Source: Liopterus haemorrhoidalis (taxonomy: Eukaryota; Arthropoda; Insecta; Coleoptera; Dytiscidae). From it: DNA of 64,000 nucleotides. Position numbers and translations under genes: made by a program. Shown one piece after another: positions 10,946 to 21,349 of this stretch. The notes beneath the pieces are model-generated. The model saw only the letters and a list, made by a program, of their open reading frames with translations, did no database searches and was not told the origin of the DNA. How positions within the stretch are numbered: the stretch's first letter is position 1; each line of letters opens with the position of its first letter. The stretch lies in NCBI GenBank assembly GCA_963971575.1, contig OZ020616.1, positions 16,275,575 through 16,339,574 of the forward strand, in the 5' to 3' direction.

Positions 10946-12938
10946 AACGTCTCACCATAAAACTCACATAGGTTATTGGCTGAGACTGGTCTGACCTTGA
11001 CTAGGCCAGCAATACGAATTTATTATAAATAAAAACAATTAGTGAGAAGGTTTGATTTTTAAATTATTGGACTCAGTTAATAGCCTGTAGATTCCTCAAC
11101 TGTTACCGTAGATTTAATGTTACACGTACGTCTAATAAATAAGTTATAATTAATCAAAGAAAATAAGTAAGGTTGATAATTTAAGTGCACAGCATCTCAA
11201 GCCAGTAGCGCCACGCCTTAAAACTAAAATTACCTGATAGATAACGTCTTGCTTTCCTTGAATCTCTTCATACACAGCACTTCTTTTAGAATTTAGGTTT
11301 AAGTTTTAATCTCATAATTTAATAAATAAACATTTAATCAATCGTATTATGTGTTAATGCGACCAATAGTTTTATTTATAATCTAATTGAATTCATAATA
11401 AATTAATAATTTCTTATTAAATTCTTTATTAAGTTACATTATATTAATAAATCATCAAAGTTTGTCGAAAAATTAGCGAAATACAGTTGGTAACTATAAA
11501 CTTAAAAAATATTCATTAAATTTAAGTAATAAAACTTCTGTTTCGAAAAAAAAAAACGTAAAAATTAAGTTAATTATTCCTATAATTAATTTTACAGTAA
11601 AAAATAAACATATACTTTCACAAAATAATAAATTCTAGAATTATTCGTTTGAAACAATCCGTTAAAATTTAGCGGGATAATTGTTTTACTACCAAAATGG
11701 CGTCTGAAATTTTCAAATCAAACTGAAGCCGTGGCAAACAAGATTTAACAAGTTAATTACTAAGAAATATAGTTTTGGTAAGTTTAATAACCGTGAAATT
11801 GACGGTGTTAGTAATTTTTTAGTTTGCGAATTGCAACCAACATAACCTATAAATTCACACTAAATGAAGGTGATGTTTGAAGTTTACGAAGACTCGCGAA
11901 TGTTTGCAATGTTTTAAATATAAAATATGTTAAGTATATTTATTAATAAATTAAATTAAGGTGACATTTGAAGTGTTAAAATAATTATAAAGCTGGAAGG
12001 TCCCAAATCTGTTAATATACAAAATCCACAGGTGTTTGCTCTTCAAAACTGAACAGAAGACGCAACAATGTGTGCATATATACAAAATAAAACTTAATTA
12101 ATCTATTTTGATAATAATCTGACTTCCGAGAAATTATTTAATAATCTCTAACAAAATATTAGAAAATGTATGCGTCATTTTTAGAAATTAATAATATTCA
12201 ATAAATTTTATTTATTGTGTCTATAATTCTAAAGTAAAAATTAACTTGGATTAATCTTATTTTTAAAAAATTCGATTGTAAATCTATATTTTAATAAAAT
12301 AAAATATTTTTAATCCAATTGATATTAATAATAAAGTATTAAATTAGATTGAAAGCCTCGAATTTTTCAATATAATTTTGAAGAAACTTACCGATATATT
12401 TTTATAATATCACAGTCTCAAGATGTATGAAAACGAACACTGCTTACCGACGACTGCTGGTTCAGGTAACATCCAGGTAAGTGTCTACGGTCCAAGAGGG
12501 GGTGGGCGGAGCTAGGGGGGACGCAGAGGGAGACAGAGAACGCCGCTAGCTCAAGAATGAAAATAAAAGTCTATGGTAAAAAGTCAAGCAGTTCTGTAGA
12601 CCGGTTCTCAGCTTATGTATCTGTCTGTAGCGGCCAACACAGACAACTGTGCTTGCGGATTTTAGGGTTTTAGGGAAAAGGGAATTACTTATAGGAATAT
12701 TAAGAATTTATACCTCCCATTTGTGGCAAGAATAAAATATCAATAAAAGTTTTTTTATACAAAAGTTGACGTTTTGAAATCATTTAAATCCTATCTTGGC
12801 TTTCATTTTACTAAATCCTATATAGGGAGTCTATTTTCCCAACGCCCAGGTTCCCAGGTAGTGTGTATATCACTGGCAGATTAATATTTTACGAAAATAG
12901 CTTCTTCCTGGGCAAATAATAACTGCTTAATAATTTTA
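10946..12938. other. no gene seen
   Basis: Very AT-rich. A second GC-richer patch at 12460-12560 (GGGGGTGGGCGGAGCTAG) follows a short ATG frame ending in CAG|GTAAGTG. That exon candidate was judged too weak to call. Confidence 0.35.
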
Positions 12939-13140
12939 CTAGCTGTCTACCCGTGCTTCGCTACAGTATATTGACGTTCCGCCATGATCCTGCAATTATT
13001 AATAATCATGGTTCTTTGTAGTTCACATTGGTGGTGCTCTCTTCAGGTGCTAGGATCACCAGGCTGCTGGATGATCTCACTTTGTAGCAGGCCATGTAGA
13101 TGTAGTTCGCCCTCAAATCTATCCTTTACCCCAAAACTAG
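12939..13140 (-). pseudogene. Helitron 3' end with C-terminal helicase remnant
   Basis: On the minus strand the frame IDLRANYIYMACYKV... SSSLVILAPEES ... NVNYKEP-stop matches the extreme C-terminus of the Pif1-type helicase domain of Helitron RepHel proteins (typical LRAN, YVACSRV, LVILAP, NVVYKE). The stop is near 13011. The element ends with GTAGCGAAGCACGGGTAGACAGCTAG (positions 12964 down to 12939), the CTRR terminus expected of a Helitron, followed by T. A small deletion removes the usual CFSHGQL block. The rest of the protein is absent. Confidence 0.7.
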
Positions 13141-13158
13141 ATTTACCCCTTTAGGGTT

Positions 13159-14567
13159 CAGGGTCGTTTTTTCACCTAGGCCAACGAGGCCATGGCCTAG
13201 GGCCCGTTTATATAAGGGACCCGGTCGCCGGTCTTAATTTTATTTTGATAGTTACTGATTTTACAAAAAAAAAATAAAAAAATAAATAACAATAACATTA
13301 TAAATATACCAGGGAATTCATATTTTGGACGAACTCCTGTTCGGCATTATAGAATTTATGTATGTAAAATGTATTGGGTTGATGCAAAATTAGCGATTAT
13401 ATAAGTTTATTCAACAAAAAAATTGCTGTATGGAGAGGATCTATTGTTGTATGGAGTCGATCGAGCTGAGCCAGATAAACGTCGCTGTTGATGTTGAATT
13501 GCCGTTTGCCGTTTTTAAGCGGAATCCACTTCTGTTGATGCTCATCATTTTCATTCCACCAAAACTTTTCCTTTCATCCTTTTATTTGGACATCTATCCT
13601 GTTGTGTGGCGAAAATTTGTTAGAAAAATTGTTAAATAAACAAAAGCAAATGCCGTTTACAATGATCTTCCAATGGATGATTCCGCTTCTATCCCACCAT
13701 ACGCACCACATTGCCTTCTTACTGTGGGCACCTTTTGCTATTCCTTTCGGTGTTTCACCCGGAGATACACAAACTGTCTTTCTTTTGACGTTTTTGAAGA
13801 TCAACCACGATTCATCACCAGGGTCAAGATTCTTCAAAAATGACGATTGCTCATTCCTCTGCAGCAATTCGGTGAAAATTCGAACTCGATCGGCTTTGTT
13901 GTTGTCGGAGAGTTCACGAAGCACCCATCCAGCCAATTTCGACCTTTTCCAAGCTTTTTTAGGCGACGGACGATCGTGGATTTGTTGACATTGATGTCTT
14001 CAGCCAGTAGCCGGGTTATCATGCTATCGTCCTCTTCCACGGCTGACAAAAGTGCCTGATTGTCGAAATCCGATGGCCGTCCTCTTCCTTCATCAACCTT
14101 AAGACTTGTGTCACCCGATTTGAACTTGTGGAATCATATTTCAACTTGTTTTTGACTGATTGTTCCTTTGCCGAAAAGCTCGTTGAGATCGCGAAATAAC
14201 TGTACCGCTTTCCATCCTTTCTCGAAGTGGTAGAGCATTATACGACGAACATGAATATGATTTTCGATAAGCATTTTTTTCACCTAAAAACAGAAAAATA
14301 TTTTTATAATTATTACATAAAACAAGTGTCATTTTTCAACTCAAAATAAAAACTCCCAAAAAATCGTCGTTAATTTTGTATCAACCAATAATTTTAGTAA
14401 AATTAAACATAGCAGTAATGAATAATCAAGGTTAAAAATTAGGTCTCAAAATCGTTGTAATCGCTTAAATTGCTATATTTTTTCTTAATTTGCCTTGACT
14501 TCTCCTGGGAGGAAGGCCCGTTAAATACCCATGGCCTAGGGCCCTTACAATTCATAAAACGGTCCTG
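13159..14567. mobile_element. non-autonomous hAT element interrupted by a mariner
   Basis: Left terminus CAGGGTCGTTTTTTC, right terminus CATAAAACGGTCCTG. Subterminal inverted blocks are GGCCATGGCCTAGGGCCC (left) and CCATGGCCTAGGGCCC (right). Flanks TTAGGGTT and TTAAGGGT resemble an 8-bp duplication with a slip. The 13374-14388 mariner lies inside it, so the hAT inserted first. Confidence 0.6.
13374..14388 (-). mobile_element. mariner element, about 1.0 kb, defective
   Basis: Flanked by TA (13372-13373, 14389-14390). TIRs are TTGGGTTGATGCAAAATTAG (left) and TTGGTTGATACAAAATTAAC (complement of the right end). Minus-strand frames include VRRIMLYHFEKG-like N-terminal remains near 14250, ALLSAVEEDDS, TIVRRLKKLGKG, RELSDNNKADRVRI, the catalytic block GDESW, VSPGETPKGIAK and WCVWWDRSGIIHWK, then YLAQLDRLHTTI close to the left end. 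The C-terminal domain with the third Asp is deleted and frames shift, so it is inactive. It is better preserved than its relative at 3377-4164. Confidence 0.85.
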
Positions 14568-15159
14568 TTAAGGGTTGATTAGTGTAAAATACTGAGTTAT
14601 GTTTCTAAACATGTGTATCAAATAAACATCGATATCTCATCTGCCCTAAGAGATATTGAGGAAGCCGAAAACACTTATAAAAGATCTTAAAAAGACACCT
14701 ACATGTCAGAAAGTAATGTTATAACTCAAGAAACACAGGAGGTAAGAAGGGTTTCTATAATTCACCCTGAGCAAATCTAGACAAATTTGCTCAGTTAGAG
14801 GTGATTAGGGAAACACCTTGAATTATGTTCATACAGTGATTTTCTTTTATCCTGCAACATTGAAATTATTATTATGCATGGTTTCCCTAGTAACGACAAA
14901 TTATTTTGACAGCAATGTTAAATCGCCTACGTTGCAAATTAAAAGAAACGCAATTAGTCGCAATTAGTCAGATTTCAATTACCCTAGTAATTCACTGTAT
15001 ACATATGTACGGGTAAACTTTGTAAGCAAAAACCAAATCGATATCTCATCGGACCTAAGAGATATTGAAGAATCCGTGAAGAAACATTTTACCCCTTTTC
15101 ATCCGCTTAGTGTCAGAATTTCGAAATATTGCTTCTTAGTGGATGCTTACGTTATGGAT
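14568..15159. other. no gene seen; a short repeated block
   Basis: A block reading TCGATATCTCATC...CCTAAGAGATATTGA occurs twice, near 14628 and 15040, about 410 bp apart. Nothing else recognised. Confidence 0.35.
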
Positions 15160-15590
15160 GGAATAACTGAGGAACAAATAAAAAAGAAAAACTAGCTGAT
15201 GAGCAAAAAAAAGGAAAAAAGAGGAATCCTAACTGAGGAGCAAATAAACAAGTACTAAAACTAGATGATGAGCGTAAAAAAGGAACTTGATGAGCAAAAG
15301 AAAGAGAAACTCGCACTAGCTGATGAGCAAATAAAAAGTAACTCAAACTAGCTGAAGAGTAAAAAAAGGAACTCGGACTTGCTATCAGCAAATAAAAAGG
15401 AACTCAAAGTAGCTGATGAATAAAGAAAAAGGAACTCAAACTAGCTGATGAGCAAAAAAAAAAACTTAAACTAACTGATAAGCAAAAAAAGAACTTGATG
15501 AGCAAAAGAAAGAGAAACGCACACTAGTTGAACAAATAAAAAGTAACTCAAACTAGCTGATGAGTATAAAAGGGAACTCAGGCACATACA
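15160..15590 (+). repeat. AT-rich minisatellite, left block
   Basis: About a dozen imperfect copies of a unit near 30 bp containing CTAGCTGATGAGCAAAAAAA and GGAACTCAAA. Read forward, each unit can be translated as a variant of KLADEQKKKEL, but frames shift between units and stops are present. It looks like decayed repeated coding sequence or a simple minisatellite. The array resumes at 16450 after a LINE insertion. Confidence 0.75.
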
Positions 15591-16449
15591 AGGCTATTAA
15601 GTAAGAAGGGCATGCTAGCCCTACCACAAGTATGGGGTATAGCGGAACGGAAATTGAACACACCGACATACATTATACTGGACGAAACGAAAATGAAGAA
15701 TATAAAAATAGAGGCAGTCAGAAAAGCCATAAAATATGAAAAGAATATAATTAAACACTCGGAAAAAGAAATTCTTTATGAATGCTGGAGGGAAATGGAA
15801 AAACGGAACCAACAAGGAAAGCCACTATCAAGATGGGAAAAGGAAAGGAAAGAAATGTATGAATATTGTGGCTACTCAACAACAGCGGTAAGACTACAAA
15901 GAATGTATGGAGAAGAAATGGGACACGAAGTAACAGAGCGAATGATCGACATACAACAAACGGAGAAAGATACAAAAATAAGAGAATCAAAATATAACAG
16001 CAAATATGAAAAGACCTGGACGCTGAGAAAACCACAGTATTTGACAGAAAAAGGCAGTAGAGAGAAGAAAAAAGTGATAGCGAGATTTAGATGTGGAAAT
16101 GTGGAGAGGGACAATAATTTTTGGATGAAAGAGGAAGAAAGAACATGTAGAATGTGCAGGGAAGGTAAGGAGACAATGGAACATTTGTTGGAAGAATGTG
16201 AAGAAATACGACACAGAACGGAAACGAGAAAGGAAATTTTGGATGAAACAGGAAAGGGTATGAATGGATAAAAGAAGTGAAAAACAGAAGGGAGGAAATT
16301 AAGGAAAGGAGTCAACGAAGATATTAATTAAAGGAGGAGAGTAGATTTTAAGCCGAAAAGCGAAAATTATAATTATTATTAAGTAAAAGTTAATTAGTGT
16401 AAGATAAACTGTAGTAAATAATATTTAATAATAAAAATATCTATCTAAC
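15591..16449 (+). pseudogene. 3' end of a non-LTR retrotransposon with CCHC-type C-terminal motif
   Basis: Open frame 15612-16271 (219 codons) is very rich in Lys and Glu. It ends in a conserved LINE C-terminal module: ARFRCGNVERDNNFW, then CRMCREGKETMEHLLEEC (C-x2-C-x8-H-x4-C). This module lies after the reverse transcriptase in several insect non-LTR families. No RT residues are present, so the copy is 5'-truncated. A 3' UTR of about 180 bp (AAGCCGAAAAGCGAAAATTA near 16353) ends at an A-run at 16449, where the minisatellite resumes. The first Met is arbitrary. Confidence 0.75.
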
Positions 16450-16631
16450 AAAAAAAAAACTTAAACTAGCTGATGAGCAAAAAAAGGAAAAGGGAAATTC
16501 TAACTGAGGAGCAAATAAACAAGAACTAAAACTAGGTGATGAGCGAAAGAAAGAACTTGATGAGCAAAAGAAAGAGAAACTCACACTAGTTGATGAGCAA
16601 ATAAAAAGGAACTCAAACTAGCTGATAAGTA
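16450..16631 (+). repeat. AT-rich minisatellite, right block
   Basis: Same unit as 15160-15590 (CTAGCTGATGAGCAAAAAAA), about six copies, directly after the poly-A end of the inserted LINE. It stops where R family copy 2 begins. Confidence 0.75.
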
Positions 16632-17694
16632 AAAATTTGATGTGAAGTGTGAATTTTCACACATTGCAGGATTCGCAGGTATATAATAAGTGAAGGTGGC
16701 ATGCTGTGTGTGTAGAACAAATTTTGCTTTGTAGTAATCACGGCAAAATGAACGATATTTTTAAAATAATTTAGCGACTGTTAATCTAAGAGCTTTAAAA
16801 ACAAATTTTATGTTAAAATATTTTTTGTTAATTTTAATTCGAATACCTAATACTATTATTTAGGTTTCCAAATATTGACAAAATAATTTAAACAAAATAA
16901 AAATTAAAAAAAAAAACAAAAAAAAAATTGTCTACTCTGCCCGGGAGTCAGCCCTAGTTTACTACATAACTATAACTTTTGTGCTTCGTCAACCAAAAAA
17001 TACAAAAAATGTTTTATTTTTCGAAAACATAATCTGATCAAAAATTCCTGTTTTACTATTCCGGTTCACACCAATGTACAATATCTAGATTTTTTTCAGA
17101 TTTTTTGTTTAAACCATCTGGGCTACAGGGTGTGGGACAATTTTTTTTTGCACAATTTTGGCAAAAATCGCCTTAAAATTTTGTTTTGCAAAAATAAAAT
17201 TTTGATCGTTATTCCACGTACTAAGTTTTTTTTTCGATGAGCACATATTTATTTATATTTTTAAGGGGATATGTTTTAGTACTTTTCCTATGTGCGGGTT
17301 AAAGAGTTTTATAAGCATGCCAAATTTCAACTACAATATTTTCCAAAACCGAAATATGATCAAAAATTGCTCTCGTACGTTTCCGGTTTAGATCAATGTG
17401 CATTACTTAAAGTTATTTCAGATTTTTAATTTAACCCCGTTCAGTTCCAGTCCCGCACCCTGGACAGTGATTTTTTTATTATATTTTTGGAAAAAATGTA
17501 TTAAAAAAAATACTTTTTGTTCCTTGATTTACATCTTAAGAGATTTCTTTTGATACCACACAGTAAAATTTTAAAAAATTATTATTTTTTTGAACGATAC
17601 GAAAAAAAAACATATTTTTCGAAAAACTATTCTCGCTCCCATCAATGTACATTCTGGATATTTTTTAATCAACTAAACAGGGTGAAGGACAATT
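16632..17694 (+). repeat. R family, copy 2
   Basis: Starts TTTGATGTGAAGTGTGAATT with the GTGTGAATTTTCACAC palindrome. At the position where copies 1 and 3 have a tRNA-like segment it has only a short GC-richer piece (about 16930-16960). At least three internal monomers follow, starting near 17028, 17340 and 17608. The GACA microsatellite is missing here. No coding frame. Confidence 0.6.
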
Positions 17695-18527
17695 TTTTTC
17701 CAAACCGTTAGGCGGAACTAGATTTTGCAAACTAGTAACTTTTATAGTTTCTATAGTTATCTATAGTTTTATATTCTATAGAAAAAGCTAAAAAAATATT
17801 AATTTTTAAAAATTATGTATTATATATAAAAAGAAAGATTTGGCTAAAAGAATTTAAGTAAAGCAATAAAATAAACAATATATCTTCAGAGCTAAAGTTT
17901 CTTATTTAAATATTTATTGTAAACAAAAATTAAAAATTATGTTTACATTAAAGTCTAAAAATTATATCAATAACTTCTTCTTTGGGCACAATCAGCTGTC
18001 TTTTGACCTCACATTAGACCATCACTGACTACTGACCACTGACCATCAATATCTTGATCTGTTAATTGTCAAGTGTCAAAAAATATTTATATGTCAGATA
18101 ACCTAAAAAATATATAACTGCGTAAAAACAAATTACATGGAGAATTCTCTTCATAAAATCTACACCAAAAATATAAATAAAAGTCTAAACATGTAAATAA
18201 TAACAAAATATACGAAAAAAATAATATAAATAATATATATTTCCAATATACGACACTGAACATCTGTCAACTTGGACTAAAAACATTATTTTAACATTGT
18301 AATAAGGATGATATTCTAAACCAATCAGAAACAATGACAAACAGCTCCTATTTTCTTACCTACATTTTTCTAAGCTGACATAGAGAGTAGTTACTTTTAC
18401 AGATTAAGTGAGACTTTTGATAATTTTGTTTAGCAAACGACTACTCCAAACCATAAAAGGAGAGCTCATGACAAATCGCAAAAATGAAAATTACATTTAG
18501 TTCCGCCTAAAGGTGTGGAATAGCCTA
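17695..18527. mobile_element. long TA-type MITE with GGCGGAACTA terminal repeats
   Basis: Ends are CCAAACCGTTAGGCGGAACT (left) and TTTAGTTCCGCCTAAAGGTG (right), the same terminal repeat as the 407-bp MITEs at 19904, 43725, 44641 and 52486, but the interior is about twice as long. The left outermost bases are eroded. No transposase frame is visible. Confidence 0.55.
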
Positions 18528-18632
18528 TATATATGTTCATCAATATTTCCAAAAATTTTGCTGAACGCACCCTAGCAATGGCGCCAATAACAAATACGTC
18601 CCCTGGTTACCAATACAAAGTAACGATTGTTA

Positions 18633-18643
18633 TTTATTTTATT
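18633..18643 (-). terminator. polyadenylation signals of the protease homolog
   Basis: Two AATAAA hexamers on the minus strand begin within 1-12 bases after the TAA stop at 18644-18646. They would give a very short 3' UTR. Confidence 0.5.
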
Positions 18644-19531
18644 TTAAAACAGTATTACAATCATACATATTACAAATACTGGTGATGTTAAGTGTAAAGT
18701 TGTCGATGTACTTCTGACTGAAATTGTAGTTAATTCTTTTGGAACACCTGCCTTACTGTACTTGGTGATAGTCTGTTTAATAAAATTCTTGTACGTGGTG
18801 ATAAAATCCCAAGAACTTGGTTCCAAATCACATTCTGGTTTATTATCAAATCCAGCCAAGGTATTATTACAAACTAAAGGGGCAAATCCTCTGTCTCCAC
18901 AAAGATTGCCCTCTGGATTTTCTTGTGTACATATTTTATTTCTTTTATAACTATGTATCTCGCAACTTGACAGACTCGTGACAACCAAAGGGAGAGATTC
19001 TATTATCGTAGTACCTTTTTCATTAATAAAAGCAGCAGTTATACATTTAGAATCAATTTTAGGTTTGTCATGTGCTAATGGGATAGGACGAATAGTTGAA
19101 GAAAGTTTAACTGGGTCCGATAACACGATAATAGCCATATCAACTTCACGAGATGTTGGATCATATTCACTGTCCAAAGCAATATGTTGAGGCTGTCTTA
19201 TTTCGTCACCAATAGATACTTTTATATGATCTTTTGGTATTTTCTCATCAACTGACTCATCAATAATACATTCTATTGCTTTAGTTAGAACACAGTCTGG
19301 TACTAAAAGTACTCCAGAACATACCAGCATCCATTTTAATTTATAATTAGAAGTTTTATCGATTTCCTCGACTTCACTTAAATGTTCTGCAACAGATTTT
19401 ACGAAGATAGCTGTCAAAAATGGCCACTTTTCTCTTTTTACAATTTTACCACCAACTATCGTATGTTGATCATAACTTAATACACTAACATGCAATGAAA
19501 AAAAGAAGACATAAATCACAGTAAATAACAT
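18644..19531 (-). CDS. secreted, probably GPI-anchored serine protease homolog (catalytically dead)
   Basis: Single-exon frame of 295 residues starting at ATG 19531. Residues 1-19 are a hydrophobic signal peptide, followed by a chymotrypsin-fold N-terminus (IVGG at 25-28). The residue before IVGG is Thr, not Arg/Lys, so trypsin-like activation is unlikely. The His block expected as LTAAHC reads LTKAIEC (82-88), so His is lost. The Asp block survives (EVDMAIIVL, D131). The Ser block reads CGDRGFAPLVC, with Arg214 in place of Ser. Loss of His and Ser means no protease activity; S1 homologs of this kind act as binding or regulatory proteins in insects. A hydrophobic C-terminal end (about 280-295) suggests a GPI signal. 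NNT at 222-224 is a possible glycosylation site. AATAAA follows the stop directly. Host gene, function unknown. Confidence 0.85.
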   Translation of the reverse strand: MLFTVIYVFFFSLHVSVLSYDQHTIVGGKIVKREKWPFLTAIFVKSVAEHLSEVEEIDKTSNYKLKWMLVCSGVLLVPDCVLTKAIECIIDESVDEKIPKDHIKVSIGDEIRQPQHIALDSEYDPTSREVDMAIIVLSDPVKLSSTIRPIPLAHDKPKIDSKCITAAFINEKGTTIIESLPLVVTSLSSCEIHSYKRNKICTQENPEGNLCGDRGFAPLVCNNTLAGFDNKPECDLEPSSWDFITTYKNFIKQTITKYSKAGVPKELTTISVRSTSTTLHLTSPVFVICMIVILF

Positions 19532-19572
19532 TTTATAAAAAAATTGTATATATGATTAAATATAGTTTTATT

Positions 19573-19610
19573 AAACTTCTGTTGTTTTTGTTACTTAGGT
19601 AACTTTATTC
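19573..19610 (-). promoter_or_regulatory. possible core promoter of the protease homolog
   Basis: On the minus strand an AT-rich GAATAAAGTT (19601-19610) lies 20-30 bp before CAGAAGTTT (19573-19581), 42 bp upstream of the ATG. The CAGAAGTTT block also occurs upstream of the WAP gene. A transcription start here is inference from the shared block only. Confidence 0.25.
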
Positions 19611-19903
19611 AAAATTCACCATTTTATTTGATACACTGTCTTCGATCTCAAATTGAGGTAGATCTAGGAAGAAGTTAAACCGTAGAGTTTTTCCCTGCGG
19701 GGACTCGTTGAAACCTCTGTTGGAGTTAGTTATTTAAAATTTTTGGCGCACAGCAACAAAGGCTATTTGCGCCTAACGCAGCCCATCTAAATGGCTACAG
19801 TACATATTAAAACCAATAAATTAAGCAATAAATAAATAGATAAAATCAATAAAAAACACACATACTCAATAAATAATATAATATAACAATAATAATATAT
19901 ATA
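19611..19903. other. no gene seen
   Basis: Includes a GC-richer piece at about 19680-19795 that I could not classify and a simple AT-rich run next to the MITE at 19904. Confidence 0.35.
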
Positions 19904-20310
19904 CAGTCTGTTCCAAACGGTTAAGCGGAACTAGATTTTGCAATCTAGTTACTTTCATCGTTTAAATCGTGCTTTTCGGCCGTTTTGTTTAAGCTTTGTA
20001 AATCATACTTATAATAAACATTTTTTGGTAATTTTTTGCATCATTTTAAAATGTCATTTTCTTTATATGTTAATTTTTTGTGTCATTCTTATTACAAATT
20101 TCCCAATTATTTATATTTTTGTCATTAAAATATATAAAAAAAATAATTGACATTGACATATATCATTCGTTTCCATGGTTTCATTGTTGAAATTCTAAAT
20201 TTTGACATTCCAACGTGAAAAATTAAATAACCCTAGCAAGGTCCCTTCTCGTGACAACCTAAAAGAACAAAATTCCCATTTAGTTCCGCCTAACCGTTTG
20301 AAACAGACTG
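19904..20310. mobile_element. 407-bp TA-flanked MITE, copy 1
   Basis: Exactly 407 bp between TA dinucleotides. Termini are CAGTCTGTTCCAAACGGTTA (left) and the inverted equivalent on the right, about 30 bp. TA target and CAGT start suggest a Tc1/mariner-type element without transposase. The 70-codon frame at 19938-20150 is not conserved as protein among copies. Confidence 0.8.
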
Positions 20311-20573
20311 TAATATAATATAATATATTTATTTGTGTTAATACATGACAACATGCTTACACAAGTCCAGGGGGGTGAAACTCTAATGGCAAAACGAAAA
20401 CCATATTACGTTCCATAACCCAACACGAATAGCGCCCCAGTCGCTGCCAGTCGCTATAGCTACATGCATGACAGGATGTTGCCTGTTACGGCTTCTGTCA
20501 TTAGCGTCAAAATCTGTAATTAGTGTCAAAATCGTCTTCTGTAATTTTGTAATTTCATTGTTTAGTTCGGAAA

Positions 20574-20747
20574 ATGGGTGTTAAATGCTTTGTTTTGGGG
20601 TGTGATAGTAGTGAACCTACAAGATATCGCTTTCCAAACCCGAAGACACGTGTGGCTCCAGAATTGTACAAAACGTGGATGAGGAACATTGGAAATCCAA
20701 AATTGGATGGCTTGTCCATGGAAGTGTCCATAAATATTAAGTATTAG
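20574..20747 (+). pseudogene. truncated THAP-domain protein (57 codons)
   Basis: ATG at 20574 opens a frame starting MGVKCFVLGC, then RYRFPNPKT and LYKTWMRNIG, ending at TAG 20745-20747. C-x4-C at the start, followed by FP and a conserved Trp, is the first half of a C2CH THAP zinc finger. The second half with the final C-x2-H is missing. THAP domains occur in P-element/Kolobok-type transposases and in host genes; a dead transposon is more likely here given the surroundings. GTTCCATAACCCAACA occurs near 20410 and again near 20984, so these may be repeat edges. Confidence 0.6.
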
Positions 20748-20851
20748 TAAATATTATGTTATATGTTAGTCTACTTAATAAATAATTATTTCTGCTAGTT
20801 ATTGTTTTTCTGTTTCTGTATAATTCCTAACTGCTTGTTCTTAATTGTAAA

Positions 20852-20914
20852 CATAATTAAATGTTATTATTAAATCATAACAATTGTTTCATTTAATAAT
20901 AACATTTAATTATG
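20852..20914. repeat. perfect 24-bp inverted repeat (hairpin)
   Basis: Arms 20852-20875 and 20891-20914 are exact reverse complements (CATAATTAAATGTTATTATT... outward), with a 15-base loop. It lies 105 bp after the THAP remnant and may belong to that element. Confidence 0.8.
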
Positions 20915-21349
20915 CTTAGTATATCCACTGAAACATTTGAAATACCCGCGAAAACCCAACCCTTTCCTCCCCTACCAATTTTAGTTCCATAACCCAACAA
21001 CTACAGCGCTAATTTGGTTTCAAAAAATATAACGGCAGTTTCGCATCTATTTCCTTCTTTATCTATGCACAAGTCAAAAGTAATAAAATTGAATAATACA
21101 ATACATCATTTGCAGGTTAAAATATTACAAATTAATAAAGTTACAATAATAAAAATACATAATAAAAATAAAATGCTAGGACAAGAACATTATAATTTTG
21201 ACAATGAAATCTTGCACGGACAAATACAAATAAATAAAATAAAAATCTGTTCGAAAATTAAATAGACGCGGAGTGATGTTAAGAGGCTGTAAAAGGGGTC
21301 AATTACCATCTAATATCACAGGTTAATAATAAAACACATTAAAATAAGG
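20915..21349. other. no gene seen
   Basis: AT-rich. The 83-codon frame at 21014-21265 is low-complexity Lys/Ile/Asn and shows no domain. Confidence 0.35.

Noticed and set aside
10697..10994. Overlapping frames in the GC-rich island
   Set aside because: Long frames on both strands are expected when stop codons are scarce; no family motif seen.
12415..12476. Possible small exon (CACAG acceptor, ATG, CAG|GTAAGT donor)
   Set aside because: Eighteen codons only, no homologous motif, no partner exons found.
15160..16631. CTGATGAG in the minisatellite recalls the hammerhead ribozyme core
   Set aside because: No CGAAAC partner and no pairing stems within a unit; A-rich tracts occupy the stem position.
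19938..20150. 70-codon frame repeated in several places
   Set aside because: It lies in the 407-bp MITE; copies differ by frameshifts and stops, so it is not under protein constraint.
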